A stretch of DNA of 64,000 nt from Burkholderia oklahomensis C6786 (lineage in GTDB: Bacteria > Pseudomonadota > Gammaproteobacteria > Burkholderiales > Burkholderiaceae). The translations under genes and the position numbers were made by a program. The notes beneath the pieces were generated by a model. It saw only the letters and a list, made by a program, of their open reading frames with translations, had not been told where the DNA came from and made no database searches. Below are positions 8,256-17,093 of the stretch, in pieces (within the stretch, counting starts at the first letter, position 1; every line of letters starts with the position of its first letter). The stretch spans positions 744,001-808,000 of the forward strand of contig NZ_CP009555.1 in the NCBI RefSeq assembly GCF_000959365.1, given 5' to 3'.

Positions 8256-9038
8256 ATGGTCGACACATTGAAGATGCCCAAGAGCGAGCTCGTCGCGCTG
8301 GCGCAGCAGCGTCTCGACATCGAAGTCAAGGACAGCGGCTGGACCACGCGCCAGAAGCTCGCGCTCACGTGCCGGATCCTGTTCGACGACGGGCACGATT
8401 CCGGCCTCGCCGGGCAGATCACCTGCCGCGCCGACGCGCCGGACACGTATTACACGCAGCGCCTCGGGCTCGGCTTCGACGAGATCGCCGAATCGAATCT
8501 GCTGCAGGTCGATCAGGATCTCGAAGTGATCGGCGGCCAGGGCATTCCGAATCCCGCGAATCGCTTTCACACGTGGATCTATCGCGAGCGCCCCGACGTC
8601 AACTGCATCATCCACACGCATCCGGCGCACGTCGCCGCGCTGTCGATGCTCGAGGCGCCGCTCGTCGTGTCGCACATGGACACGTGTCCGCTCTACGAAG
8701 ACTGCGCGTTTCTGGAGGATTGGCCAGGCGTGCCCGTCGGCAACGAAGAGGGCGAGATCATCTCGAAGGCGCTCGGCGACAAGCGCGCGATCCTGCTGTC
8801 GCATCACGGGCAGCTCGTCGTCGGCGCGACGATCGAAGAGGCGTGCATGCTCGCGATCCTGATCGAGCGCGCGGCGCGGCTGCAACTGATGGCGATGGCG
8901 GCCGGCGCGATCAAGCCGATTCCGCCCGCGCTCGCGATAGAAGCGCACGACTGGATCTCGACGCCGAAGCGCGACGCGGTGACGTTCGCGTATTACGCGC
9001 GCCGCGCGCTGCGCCGGCATCCCGACTGCCTGGGCTGA
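8256..9038 (+). CDS. Class II aldolase/adducin family protein
   Basis: 260 residues from ATG 8256, four bases after a strong GGAGG. The zinc-site signature CIIHTHPAHVAALS (about residue 120-133), a second His in LLSHHGQLVVG and the general length fit the fuculose-aldolase/adducin fold. These enzymes cleave or epimerise small sugar phosphates or act on hydroxy-keto acids; substrate cannot be told from sequence. It is first in an operon with a DHDPS-family lyase and a MOSC protein, under the divergent XRE-cupin regulator. Confidence 0.85.
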   Translation: MVDTLKMPKSELVALAQQRLDIEVKDSGWTTRQKLALTCRILFDDGHDSGLAGQITCRADAPDTYYTQRLGLGFDEIAESNLLQVDQDLEVIGGQGIPNPANRFHTWIYRERPDVNCIIHTHPAHVAALSMLEAPLVVSHMDTCPLYEDCAFLEDWPGVPVGNEEGEIISKALGDKRAILLSHHGQLVVGATIEEACMLAILIERAARLQLMAMAAGAIKPIPPALAIEAHDWISTPKRDAVTFAYYARRALRRHPDCLG

Positions 9039-9098
9039 GTCGTCGGCTCGTCCAATTGTCAGACCGGCAACATCGAACATTCCGGAGCACCTCAACCC

Positions 9099-9995
9099 AT
9101 GTCCAATGCACTGCATGGCGTCATCGCCTATCCCGTCACGCCTTTCTCGTCCGACGGCCGCGTCGATACGGGCGTTCTCGGCGCGCTCATCGAACGCCTG
9201 ATCGCAAGCGGCGTGCACGGCATCGCGCCGCTCGGCAGCACGGGCGAGAGCGCCTATCTGTCCGACGCCGAATGGGAAGCCGTCGCCTCGGCATCGATTC
9301 TTGCCGTCGGCCGCCGCGTGCCGACCGTCGTCGGCATTTCGGACCTGACGACCGCGAACGCGGTGCGCCGCGCGAAATTCGCCGAGCGCGCGGGCGCCGA
9401 TGCGGTCATGGTCCTGCCCGTGTCGTACTGGAAGCTCGACGACGAAGAGATCGTCGGCCACTACCGCGCGATCGGCGACGCGATCGGCATTCCGATCATG
9501 CTCTACAACAACCCGGCGACGAGCGGCATCGACATGCCGCCCGAGCTGATCGCGCGCATCTTCCGCACGGTCGACAACGTGACGATGGTCAAGGAGAGCA
9601 CGGGCGACATCAAGCGGATGCATCGGCTCGCGCAACTGGGCGACGGCGCGATCCCGTTCTACAACGGCAGCAATCCGATGGCGCTCGCCGCGCTCGCGGC
9701 GGGCGCGGCCGGCTGGTGCACCGCGGCGCCGAACCTGAACGCGCGCTTGCCGCTCGCGTTGGATGCGGCGATGCGCGCGGGCGATCTCGGCGCGGCCCGC
9801 GATGTCTTCTACCGGCAATTGCCGCTCTTGCAGTTCATCGTCGCCGGCGGGCTGCCGGTCACGGTGAAGGCGGGCCTGAGGCTCGCGGGCTTCGACGCGG
9901 GCGAGCCGAGAAAGCCGCTGCGACCGCTCGGCGCAGACAAGACGCGCGAGCTCGCGGCGATCCTCGATGCGTTGCGCGACGTCGAGCGCGCATGA
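9099..9995 (+). CDS. Dihydrodipicolinate synthase family aldolase
   Basis: 298-residue TIM-barrel aldolase of the DapA/NanA family. GITHER-type start HGVIAYPVTPFS, the G-S-T-G-E stretch GSTGESAYLS (about 46-55), YNNP at ~137 and the Schiff-base lysine in VTMVKESTG (~165) are all present. Family members condense or split pyruvate-type keto acids. Because true dapA is normally elsewhere and this copy lies with a class II aldolase and an XRE regulator, a catabolic role on a hydroxy or keto acid is more likely than lysine synthesis. It overlaps the next gene by ATGA. Confidence 0.85.
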   Translation: MSNALHGVIAYPVTPFSSDGRVDTGVLGALIERLIASGVHGIAPLGSTGESAYLSDAEWEAVASASILAVGRRVPTVVGISDLTTANAVRRAKFAERAGADAVMVLPVSYWKLDDEEIVGHYRAIGDAIGIPIMLYNNPATSGIDMPPELIARIFRTVDNVTMVKESTGDIKRMHRLAQLGDGAIPFYNGSNPMALAALAAGAAGWCTAAPNLNARLPLALDAAMRAGDLGAARDVFYRQLPLLQFIVAGGLPVTVKAGLRLAGFDAGEPRKPLRPLGADKTRELAAILDALRDVERA

Positions 9996-10699
9996 GCGGA
10001 TCGGGACGCATGCATTCGACGAAAGCGAAACTCGATGCGCTGCTGATCGGCGCAATACGTCCGCTCGCGGACACGCCGCATTCGAGCGCGATCGACAAGC
10101 AGCCGGTGCGCGAGCGGCTGTGGCTCGGACGAACCGGGTTCGCTGGCGACGAGCAGGCCGATCGCAAGCACCACGGCGGCCCGGACAAGGCGGTCCATCA
10201 CTATGCGCTCGATCACTATCCGCTCTGGGCGGTCGAGATCGGTCCGCGCGACGTGCTCGCGCGCCCGGGTGCGTTCGGCGAGAACCTGTCGACGCGCGGC
10301 GTCACCGAGCGCGACGTCTGCATCGGCGACGTCTTCACGATCGGCGGCGCGACGCTGCAGGTGTCGCAATCACGGCAGCCGTGCTGGAAGCTCAACGCGC
10401 GCTTCGGCTTCCGGACGATGTCCGCGCGCGTCCAGCAAAGCGGGCGAACCGGCTGGTACTACCGCGTGCTCAATGAAGGCTGGGTCGAGCCCGACGGCGA
10501 ACTCGCGTTGCGCGAACGGCCGCATCCGGAATGGCCGCTGTCGAGCGTGCTCGACGTGCTGTACCGGCGCACGCTCGATGCCGGCGCGCTCGAGGCGCTG
10601 TCGGGCATCGACGCGCTGCCGCCGTCGTGGCGGCAATTGTTCGAGCGGCGCCTGAAGGCAGGCGCGGTCGAAGACTGGACGAAGCGGCTCGACGGATGA
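9992..10699 (+). CDS. MOSC domain-containing protein
   Basis: 235 residues starting within the stop codon of the preceding gene (ATGA). The MOSC domain (about 40-165) shows DEQADRKHHGGPDKAVHHYALDHY-like sequence, GAFGENL and the conserved cysteine in SQSRQPCWKLNARF. This matches the YiiM-type molybdenum-cofactor sulfur-carrier family that reduces N-hydroxylated compounds. Translational coupling ties it to the aldolase operon, though its contribution is unclear. Confidence 0.85.
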   Translation: MSGSGRMHSTKAKLDALLIGAIRPLADTPHSSAIDKQPVRERLWLGRTGFAGDEQADRKHHGGPDKAVHHYALDHYPLWAVEIGPRDVLARPGAFGENLSTRGVTERDVCIGDVFTIGGATLQVSQSRQPCWKLNARFGFRTMSARVQQSGRTGWYYRVLNEGWVEPDGELALRERPHPEWPLSSVLDVLYRRTLDAGALEALSGIDALPPSWRQLFERRLKAGAVEDWTKRLDG

Positions 10700-10764
10700 C
10701 GCGGCCGCGCGGCACACGGCGGCAGGCGCGAATCGCTCGGCGCGCGCCCGCCGCCCCGCCTTCC

Positions 10765-11655
10765 TCATTCGCGCGCGCAGAACGTCACGATCGCTTCGGC
10801 GACCTGAGCAGCCGCTTCGCGCTGCGGAAAATGGCCGATGCCGTCGAGCACGCTGCGCTCGTAGCGTCCGGCGAAATAACGCTCGCGCGACGCGGAGCCG
10901 TCCGGATGATTGCAGGTGTCCGCGCCGCCGTGCAGCACGAGCGTCGGCACGGCCAGCACGGGCGCCGGATTCAGGCGCACTTCGTCGGCCGCATAGGCGG
11001 CGTCGCCGCTCGCGAAGCCCCACCGGTGCCGATACGAATGCAGCACGACGTCCGCCCAGTCGGGTGCGTCGAACGCGTCGGCCGCCTCGTCGAAATCGGC
11101 TTGCGCATACCAGCCGGAAGGCGCCCAGGTGTCCCACATCGCGCGCGCGAATGCCCGGCGGTCGTCGCGCACCGCCCGCTCGCCGCGCGGCGTCGCCATG
11201 AACCAGTGATACCAGTAATTGCGCGCCTGCTGAAGCGACAGCGGCTGATTCGGATCGTTCGTGCCGTAGCCGACCGACAGCATCACGAGATGCGATGCGA
11301 CCCGCTCGCGCAGTCCGCACGCGTTCGCGACGGCGCGCGCCCCCCAATCGTGTCCGACGAGCACCGGGCATTCGAGCCGCAGCGCGTCGACGAAATCGAG
11401 CAGGTCGCGCCCCAGCGCCGCGAGTTGCCCGCTGCGCGGCGTCGCCGCGTCGCGAAAGCGGGTCGGCGCGAAACCCCGCAGCGCCGGCGCGAGCACGCGA
11501 TAGCCGGCGTCGGCGAGCGCCGGCGCGACCGCTTTCCAGCATGCCGGACTATCCGGCCAGCCGTGCAGCAGCACGGCGGTGCGCGCACCCGCGGGATTCC
11601 ATTCGAGATACGCGACGTTCAGCAAGGGAGTCGCCGCAAACGCATAGCCGGACAT
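10765..11655 (-). CDS. Alpha/beta hydrolase
   Basis: 296 residues from ATG 11655, after GGAGACCACG. Oxyanion-loop motif LLHGWPDSP (about 30-38), nucleophile elbow VLVGHDWGARA (~98-108) with Asp as nucleophile and C-terminal catalytic His in DGIGHFPQREA. The GHDWG elbow is characteristic of epoxide hydrolase/haloalkane dehalogenase-like enzymes. It is convergent with the MOSC gene and divergent from a LysR regulator, which may control it. Substrate is unknown. Confidence 0.85.
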   Translation of the reverse strand: MSGYAFAATPLLNVAYLEWNPAGARTAVLLHGWPDSPACWKAVAPALADAGYRVLAPALRGFAPTRFRDAATPRSGQLAALGRDLLDFVDALRLECPVLVGHDWGARAVANACGLRERVASHLVMLSVGYGTNDPNQPLSLQQARNYWYHWFMATPRGERAVRDDRRAFARAMWDTWAPSGWYAQADFDEAADAFDAPDWADVVLHSYRHRWGFASGDAAYAADEVRLNPAPVLAVPTLVLHGGADTCNHPDGSASRERYFAGRYERSVLDGIGHFPQREAAAQVAEAIVTFCARE

Positions 11656-11770
11656 CGTGGTCTCCGTCGATCGACAAGTCATGCCGATCGTAGACCGATC
11701 GATCATCACGATTCACAAAGAATCATCATCTATTATTCGAATATCTCGTTGAATCGATTGCCCCGCCCCT

Positions 11771-12664
11771 ATGGATACGCCGCCGGATTCGGCATCGATG
11801 TCGCTCGACATCGTGCTGCTGCGCACCTTCCTCGAAGTCGTCGAGCGTCACAGCTTCGCCCTCGCCGCCGAGCGCCTCGCGCTCACGCCGTCCGCGGTCA
11901 GCGGGCACATCAAGCGGCTCGAGCAGGCGGCGGGCGTTGCGCTGCTCGCCCGCACGACGCGGCGCCTCGAGCTCACGCAAGCAGGCGAGACGCTGTATGC
12001 CTATGCGCGCAACATCGTCGAGATGGAGCGCGAAGCGCGCGCGCGGCTGCGCGGCTCGCCGCTGCACGGCCGGCTGCGCGTCGGCGCGTCCGAGGATTTC
12101 GCGGGCGCGTGGCTGCCGCAGGTGCTGCACATGTTTCGTCGCCGGCATCCGCGGGCGTCGATCGAGCTGAAAGTCGGCATCACCGCGGATCTGCTGCGCC
12201 AGCAGGCATCGGGACGCGTCGACGTCGTGTTCGGCAAGCAATGCAGCCGAATCGACGAAGCCGGCGAGTTGCTGTGGGAAGAGCCGCTCGTGTGGGCATA
12301 CGCGTCGGACGCCGCGCTCGACGCAGCCGACACGCTGCCGCTCGCGCTCTTTCCGGAGCCGTGCGTCTATCGCGAAGCGGCGATCGCCGCGCTGAGCGGC
12401 GCGCCGCGTCCTTTTCGCATCGTGTTCGAAAGCGGCAGCATGGCGGGCTGCGTGTCGGCGGCGCTTGCGGGGTTCGCCGTCACCGTCGTCGCACGCAGTC
12501 AGCTGCGCGACGGCTTGCGCGAATGCGGATCGGGAGACGGGCTGCCCGCGCTGCCCGCCGCGCGCTTCTACGCGTTCTCGCGCCAGCCGACGCCCGCGAG
12601 CGCCGCACTGATCGACGCGGTGCGGGAAACCGGGCGGCGCAACCGGTTCGTGCCGACGAATTGA
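11771..12664 (+). CDS. LysR-family transcriptional regulator
   Basis: 297 residues with an N-terminal winged helix-turn-helix (SFALAAERLALTPSAVSGHIKRLE) and a LysR effector-binding domain from about residue 95. Divergent from the alpha/beta hydrolase gene with about 115 bases between, the standard layout for LysR control of a neighbour. The ATG at 11771 lacks a clear ribosome binding site; the Met at 11798 is an alternative start. Confidence 0.85.
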   Translation: MDTPPDSASMSLDIVLLRTFLEVVERHSFALAAERLALTPSAVSGHIKRLEQAAGVALLARTTRRLELTQAGETLYAYARNIVEMEREARARLRGSPLHGRLRVGASEDFAGAWLPQVLHMFRRRHPRASIELKVGITADLLRQQASGRVDVVFGKQCSRIDEAGELLWEEPLVWAYASDAALDAADTLPLALFPEPCVYREAAIAALSGAPRPFRIVFESGSMAGCVSAALAGFAVTVVARSQLRDGLRECGSGDGLPALPAARFYAFSRQPTPASAALIDAVRETGRRNRFVPTN

Positions 12665-12877
12665 CGCGCCTATGCGGACGAACGCGCATCGACTGCGACG
12701 CCCGTCTCGGCAATGAATCGCCGATACAGAGCGCGCCGAGAGAGATGCGCGATCGGCGATAAGTCGGTGAGAATCCGCGAATATGAAAATACGAAGACCA
12801 CGCCAATCAAAAAACAAGTCACGGATATACTAGGATTCATCCATTAACAAGACACTTAAAGTCTCGTCAAATTATCT

Positions 12878-13840
12878 ATGCGCGAGGTCAATCGTTTCTC
12901 CGAGATGGCGGTGTTCGTTCAGGTGATCGAGTCGTGCGGATTCTCTGCGGCGGGACGACGGCTCGACATGACGCCGTCGGCGATCAGCAAGTTCATTCAA
13001 CGGCTCGAGACGCGGCTCGGCGTGCGCCTGCTGAACCGCACGACGCGCAAGCTGCAGCTCACGCCGGAAGGCGCCGCGTTCTACGAACGTTGCGTGCGCA
13101 TCCTCGAGGACATCGCCGACGCCGAGCGCGAAGCGACGCGCGGCGCGAGTCCGCAGGGGCGCGTGCGAATCAATTCGCACGTGCCGTTCGGCAAGCGCCA
13201 TCTGATGCCGCTTCTACCCGAGTTCCAGCGCCGCTATCCGGAAATCACGCTCGACATCGTGCTATCGGATGCGGTCGTCGATCTGCTCGACGACCGCAGC
13301 GACATCGCGATCCGCTCGGGCGCGCCCGACGATTCTCGGCTCGTGATGCGCAAGCTCGGCGGCAGCCGGATGGTCGTCGTCGGCTCGCCCGCGTATTTCG
13401 AGCGCTGGGGCGTGCCGGAGACGCCGGACGATCTCGATCGCCACCATTGCATCGGTCTCAGCGGCAACACGAAGACATGGCCGTTCGTCGTGGCGGAAGG
13501 CCGGCGTCTGCTGCCGTCGGGCGGCAACCTGCTGCTCGGCGACGGCGAGAGCATCCGCGAGGCGGCCGTCGCCGGGCTCGGGCTCGCGCGGCTCGCACGC
13601 TGTCATGTCGCCGAGGACATCGATGCGGAGCGCCTCGTGCCGGTGCTCGAAGCGTTCAATCCGGGCGACGAGGAAGAGATCAGCGCCGTGTTCGTCGGTC
13701 CGAGCGAGCAACTGCCCGCGCGTGTGCGCGTGCTGCTCGATTTCCTGAAAGAGCGGATTCGCATCGGATCGCGCATGATCGACGATCGAGGCGACGCACC
13801 GGCGGCCGGCACTGGCGCCATCGTCACGCGACTGCGCTGA
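12878..13840 (+). CDS. LysR-family transcriptional regulator
   Basis: 320 residues; the helix-turn-helix (CGFSAAGRRLDMTPSAISKFI) and the region RLLNRTTRKLQLTPEG are of the AaeR/DmlR-like LysR subgroup, followed by the substrate-binding domain. No obvious target gene is adjacent: upstream is another LysR gene and downstream the IS remnant, which may have replaced the original partner. The leader 12780-12877 is AT-rich and contains the likely promoter. Confidence 0.85.
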   Translation: MREVNRFSEMAVFVQVIESCGFSAAGRRLDMTPSAISKFIQRLETRLGVRLLNRTTRKLQLTPEGAAFYERCVRILEDIADAEREATRGASPQGRVRINSHVPFGKRHLMPLLPEFQRRYPEITLDIVLSDAVVDLLDDRSDIAIRSGAPDDSRLVMRKLGGSRMVVVGSPAYFERWGVPETPDDLDRHHCIGLSGNTKTWPFVVAEGRRLLPSGGNLLLGDGESIREAAVAGLGLARLARCHVAEDIDAERLVPVLEAFNPGDEEEISAVFVGPSEQLPARVRVLLDFLKERIRIGSRMIDDRGDAPAAGTGAIVTRLR

Positions 13841-13890
13841 GCGCGCCGCGGTCGACGCGCGTCTCGGCGCCCGCCGTCGCATCGCCCTCT

Positions 13891-13898
13891 TACGATAG
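13891..13898 (+). repeat. TACGATAG, outer flank of left IS copy
   Basis: The same eight bases lie at 21631-21638, directly outside the right IS copy. The inner flanks of the two copies do not match. This is what a target duplication around a composite element, or around an IS that later recombined with an incoming IS-borne segment, would look like. Confidence 0.5.
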
Positions 13899-15042
13899 TC
13901 GGTCCTGCGAAATTCACCGCGTCCATCGAATGGGCGTTTGATGCCAGCGCTCGCCTGCTAGCGTGAAGGCGATGCGAGCGCGCGCGATTCGCCGTTCGTG
14001 AACGCAAAGGCGACGAGCAAAGCGGCGAGCGCATAAAAGGCCGTCAGGCCCAAACGAGCAATGGCGCGCAGCAGCCAGCGCAGGTTATAGCCGGCCGCGC
14101 GCGTCTCGGCATGCACGGCGTCACCTGTTTTCCCTTTGAGCCAGCAGCGGCGCATGCCGTGATCGTGCTTCACGTGCCCAGTGATCGGTTCGATGACCTG
14201 CCGGCGTTTGAGCCAACGCCGCTGCTTGTTTGAAAGCGTCTTGCTCTTGCTGCATTGAACGAGTTGCACCGGCGCAATGTCGGCGTCCACGCCGCGATAC
14301 CCGAGATCGGTCAGCATCGTCTTCACGCGCGGTTCGCCTTGCACCTCTTGCAGCAGGATCGAGGTCTGCGCCAATTGTCAGTTGGATAGGCGATCGCTTT
14401 CTCTTGAACCGTGCTGTCGACGATCACGCGCTCGAACTCGGCCGGCTGAATCGCCTTCATTTGAGTCGCCGTGGCAATCGTCGTCGTCAGCAACGCCTCA
14501 ACGCCGGCCTCGCCCAAGGCTTGCCGAAAGCGCACGAGATCGGTCGGATCGCAGGACATGCGCGCCTGAAAGTACGCCTCGCCGCAGAAGAACTGGAAGT
14601 ACACGTCTTGCGCCCAGCGCTCGCATACCGATTCGTCGCTCTCGTTGTAGGCATGCTTCAAATACAGCAGCCCCACCATCAAGCGAATCGGCAATCGTGG
14701 GCGGCCCGCCGCGCTCGCGCCACCGCCCGCCATTACCTTCATCGCGCCGAACAGATCAACGCCTTCGAGAACACGGCCTTCACGAGCACGGCGCTCGAAC
14801 ATCGGCGCGAGCGCCGCTTCGATCGACCCTCACGGCATACGCGTGGCCAACACCGCCAGCGGGTGACGAAGATCGATCCTCGTGTCCGGACGGCTGCGGA
14901 AAAAGTCGGGCGTGCTCATCGGCGTGGCTCGCAAACTCCCAGAAAACCAATCAGATCAATATCGACTCTCGGCGTTCGCTAAATCACGATCTCCCTCCAC
15001 TGCCTTGCCGCACTTGCCTCGCCTACCTTATGCAGTGCCGAC
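13898..15042 (-). mobile_element. Defective IS5-family element, left copy
   Basis: 1145 bp bounded by imperfect inverted ends GTCGGTCCTGC at the left and GCAGTGCCGAC at the right. It is about 95% similar over its last ~300 bases, and over its first ~85, to the element at 21249-21630. The transposase gene inside is broken, and the element is shorter than expected for an intact copy. Same orientation as the right copy, making direct repeats that bracket the RiPP-like operon. Confidence 0.8.
13958..14919 (-). pseudogene. IS5-family transposase pseudogene
   Basis: N-terminal DUF772-like part (RLPIRLMVGLLYLKHAYNES and following) and C-terminal DDE part (LGYRGVDAD, MRRCWLKGKTGDAVHAE, AAGYNLRWLLRAIAR) are recognisable. 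Three lesions are visible: codon 30 is TGA where the right copy has TGG; the central part between YPTDN and the LGYRGVD block is missing (near 14380); and the two halves are out of frame. The copy cannot make transposase. Confidence 0.85.
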
Positions 15043-15157
15043 AAAGTACCGGCGACTTCATAACCACAAGTCTTATGATCGCAATTTGACGGGATCTCGG
15101 TCAGCGCCCAATTCGGGCAACTCAAAAAAACTAGCGATCAGTTGAATACCGTCCGCC

Positions 15158-16405
15158 TTATTGCGACAGAACCCGTCGATATACGTTATTTTGACGTTGC
15201 AGCACGCCGCGATCGACAAGATATCGCCTCAGCCGAGCGTAATCGGTCGTGAACAACTGACAGATTTTGGATATCTCCGATTCGGTGTATTGGACATCCG
15301 GGGCGAAAGCCGTCGCGATCTTTTCGATGGCGAGATCCGTTTCCAGCTGTCGATCGCTCAAATCTTCAGCGCTGCGATGCTGTCGATCGGCAATCTCTCC
15401 CCACACTGTGTCGATATCCAAAAATCCACTCTCATCTCGCTGAATAAGGCCGATGCTCAACAACCGGGTCACGATTTTGCTGATGGCCTTCGCATCGATG
15501 CCGACTCTCTCCACGATATCGGCAAGCCGATTGACGCCGAGGACGATCGCAGCATAAACGGAGCGCGTTTCGCGCGACGTCATCGCGGCAATGATGGCGT
15601 CTTTGCGAAGACGCTGGTTCAACGCCTCCTCGCCAATCGGCAAATAGCTGCTGCGAATTGGAATTTCTCCCAGTTCGACGAGCTCGGACTGCAGCGGCTG
15701 CGAACGGAGCACGCGTTCATTTTGTTGACGCTTCCGGACGATACCCAAGCCACTCTGGCGGTATTTGTGCAACTCCGGCAGTGTTATCAGCTCGAATGAA
15801 TCGTCCAGCCTGCGAAACAGCTCTTCCCAGATCGGCGTTCTGACTCTGCGAACGCGTTGTTGTCCGCCCTCCATACTGACGGTGGTCAACATGGTTGGCT
15901 CGTGCAAGCACAGGTATCCACCAGGCGCGACGTGTTCCCAAAGCGCCGCGACAAAGCGGACATCGTCGGCCGGCGTGCCCGCATCGATCCACGCGATGTC
16001 TATCGCTCCCCATGAAGCAATGGTGGCTTCGTCGAGTGCGTAGAAGTTGCTTTTGACGAATGTAACGAGGCCCCCGTCGACATCGTGATTCTTCAACGCA
16101 TCCCATGCTTCTTCGGCCGAGGAGCCTTCGGCCGTGAAGTTGTCAATGGTAATCAGCCTGGGTTGATAGATATCGGGAATTCCGGTCGGATCCAGAAGTG
16201 CGCTGCGCTCCTGCCATGTCGAGGCATCCAGTAAATCCTTGTCGTGTTGCCAATCCTGCCGCGCCTGCTGGAGCGCCTTCGCGATGAAAATCGTGCTGTC
16301 ACCGGCACCTATCTCAACGACTGTTGCGGGGCGGGTCATGCGGATGAGCGCCGAGATCAGACTGGCGCTGTTCTCGGTACCCATTCCGGGTCTAATCATG
16401 TGCAC
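15158..16405 (-). CDS. Methyltransferase fused to winged-helix and DUF2087 domains
   Basis: 415 residues, last gene of the RiPP-like operon. Residues ~1-225 are a class I SAM-dependent methyltransferase (motif I VVEIGAGDST at 29-38; acidic and Pro/Gly-rich motifs IDIAWIDAGTPADD and VAPGGYLCLHEP). Residues ~270-340 look like a winged helix. Residues ~355-412 (QYTESEISKICQLF, RLRRYLVDRGVLQR) match DUF2087, a small domain usually found in putative regulators. It starts at GTG 16405, nine bases after GGAG, and overlaps the preceding gene by 14 bases. A methylase that docks on the peptide through its C-terminal domains is inferred; a regulatory role is the alternative. Confidence 0.7.
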   Translation of the reverse strand: MHMIRPGMGTENSASLISALIRMTRPATVVEIGAGDSTIFIAKALQQARQDWQHDKDLLDASTWQERSALLDPTGIPDIYQPRLITIDNFTAEGSSAEEAWDALKNHDVDGGLVTFVKSNFYALDEATIASWGAIDIAWIDAGTPADDVRFVAALWEHVAPGGYLCLHEPTMLTTVSMEGGQQRVRRVRTPIWEELFRRLDDSFELITLPELHKYRQSGLGIVRKRQQNERVLRSQPLQSELVELGEIPIRSSYLPIGEEALNQRLRKDAIIAAMTSRETRSVYAAIVLGVNRLADIVERVGIDAKAISKIVTRLLSIGLIQRDESGFLDIDTVWGEIADRQHRSAEDLSDRQLETDLAIEKIATAFAPDVQYTESEISKICQLFTTDYARLRRYLVDRGVLQRQNNVYRRVLSQ

Positions 16406-17087
16406 GGGCGTTCTCTCCAGAAATCAATCGCAACATGCCGGCTTCCACAAAGTGGACGATGTTCGGGTGCAGTGGTTCCGGTATCTCGTTCAAAAGCTTG
16501 TCCAGGGAAAAGATACCTTGAGAAGCTTCGCTCAATCGAATGGTTCGACCGTTAAGCTGGTTGATGGCTACGCGTCCGATCCCGGGGGCGTCGGCAACGA
16601 TGCAGGTGGGTTCGATCATGTAGCCGACCGGAGGAGATGCCGGGAACACTTGGTCAGTCTCGATGAACCCATGTCGATATAGCGCGACCAATAGCGTGCC
16701 CGCCTCATGCGCCACGCCATTGATTTCCATACCCGGCAACGCGCCCACTGTTGTCCCTTCGGCGAGCGCCTGAACGTCTTCATGGCGAAACCCTCCAAAC
16801 GCCTGCGCGCCTTCAACCACGACAAGCGATGATCGAATCCCCCGCGCACCGACAAGCCGAGGCGTATTGCGAGTAATGCGCACTGACTTGGACCATCTGA
16901 CCGAGCGGTCTGGCGCCAGGAATTCAGGGCAGGTGGCGAGCGGGTTCCGCAATTCCGGTGGCATTGACTTGCTGAGCGTGTAGCTGCCATTTCCGTCGGC
17001 CTGGTCGCCCTGGAGATATTCGGCGAGCTGCCAGGCATACCCCCCCGCGCCCTGATAAAAGTTTGGTCGAATCGGATCTGTTCTCAT
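16392..17087 (-). CDS. Unrecognised operon protein, possible tandem winged-helix/RRE-like
   Basis: 231 residues, no family recognised. Two segments (about 65-145 and 160-225) share a layout of beta-rich start, short helix, then a helical end closing with a hydrophobic turn (YRHGFIE; VEAGMLRLI). This recalls winged-helix peptide-binding domains such as the PqqD-type RiPP recognition element, but the resemblance is by eye. It starts six bases after the methyltransferase stop, with no clear ribosome binding site of its own, so it is probably coupled. A chaperone or leader-binding role is plausible in this operon and not demonstrated. Confidence 0.55.
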   Translation of the reverse strand: MRTDPIRPNFYQGAGGYAWQLAEYLQGDQADGNGSYTLSKSMPPELRNPLATCPEFLAPDRSVRWSKSVRITRNTPRLVGARGIRSSLVVVEGAQAFGGFRHEDVQALAEGTTVGALPGMEINGVAHEAGTLLVALYRHGFIETDQVFPASPPVGYMIEPTCIVADAPGIGRVAINQLNGRTIRLSEASQGIFSLDKLLNEIPEPLHPNIVHFVEAGMLRLISGENARAHD

Positions 17088-17093
17088 GGGGGT

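Noticed and set aside
8138..10699. 853-residue plus-strand frame across the aldolase and DHDPS genes
   Set aside because: Only its last 235 codons are real (MOSC gene). The rest is Arg-rich out-of-frame translation.
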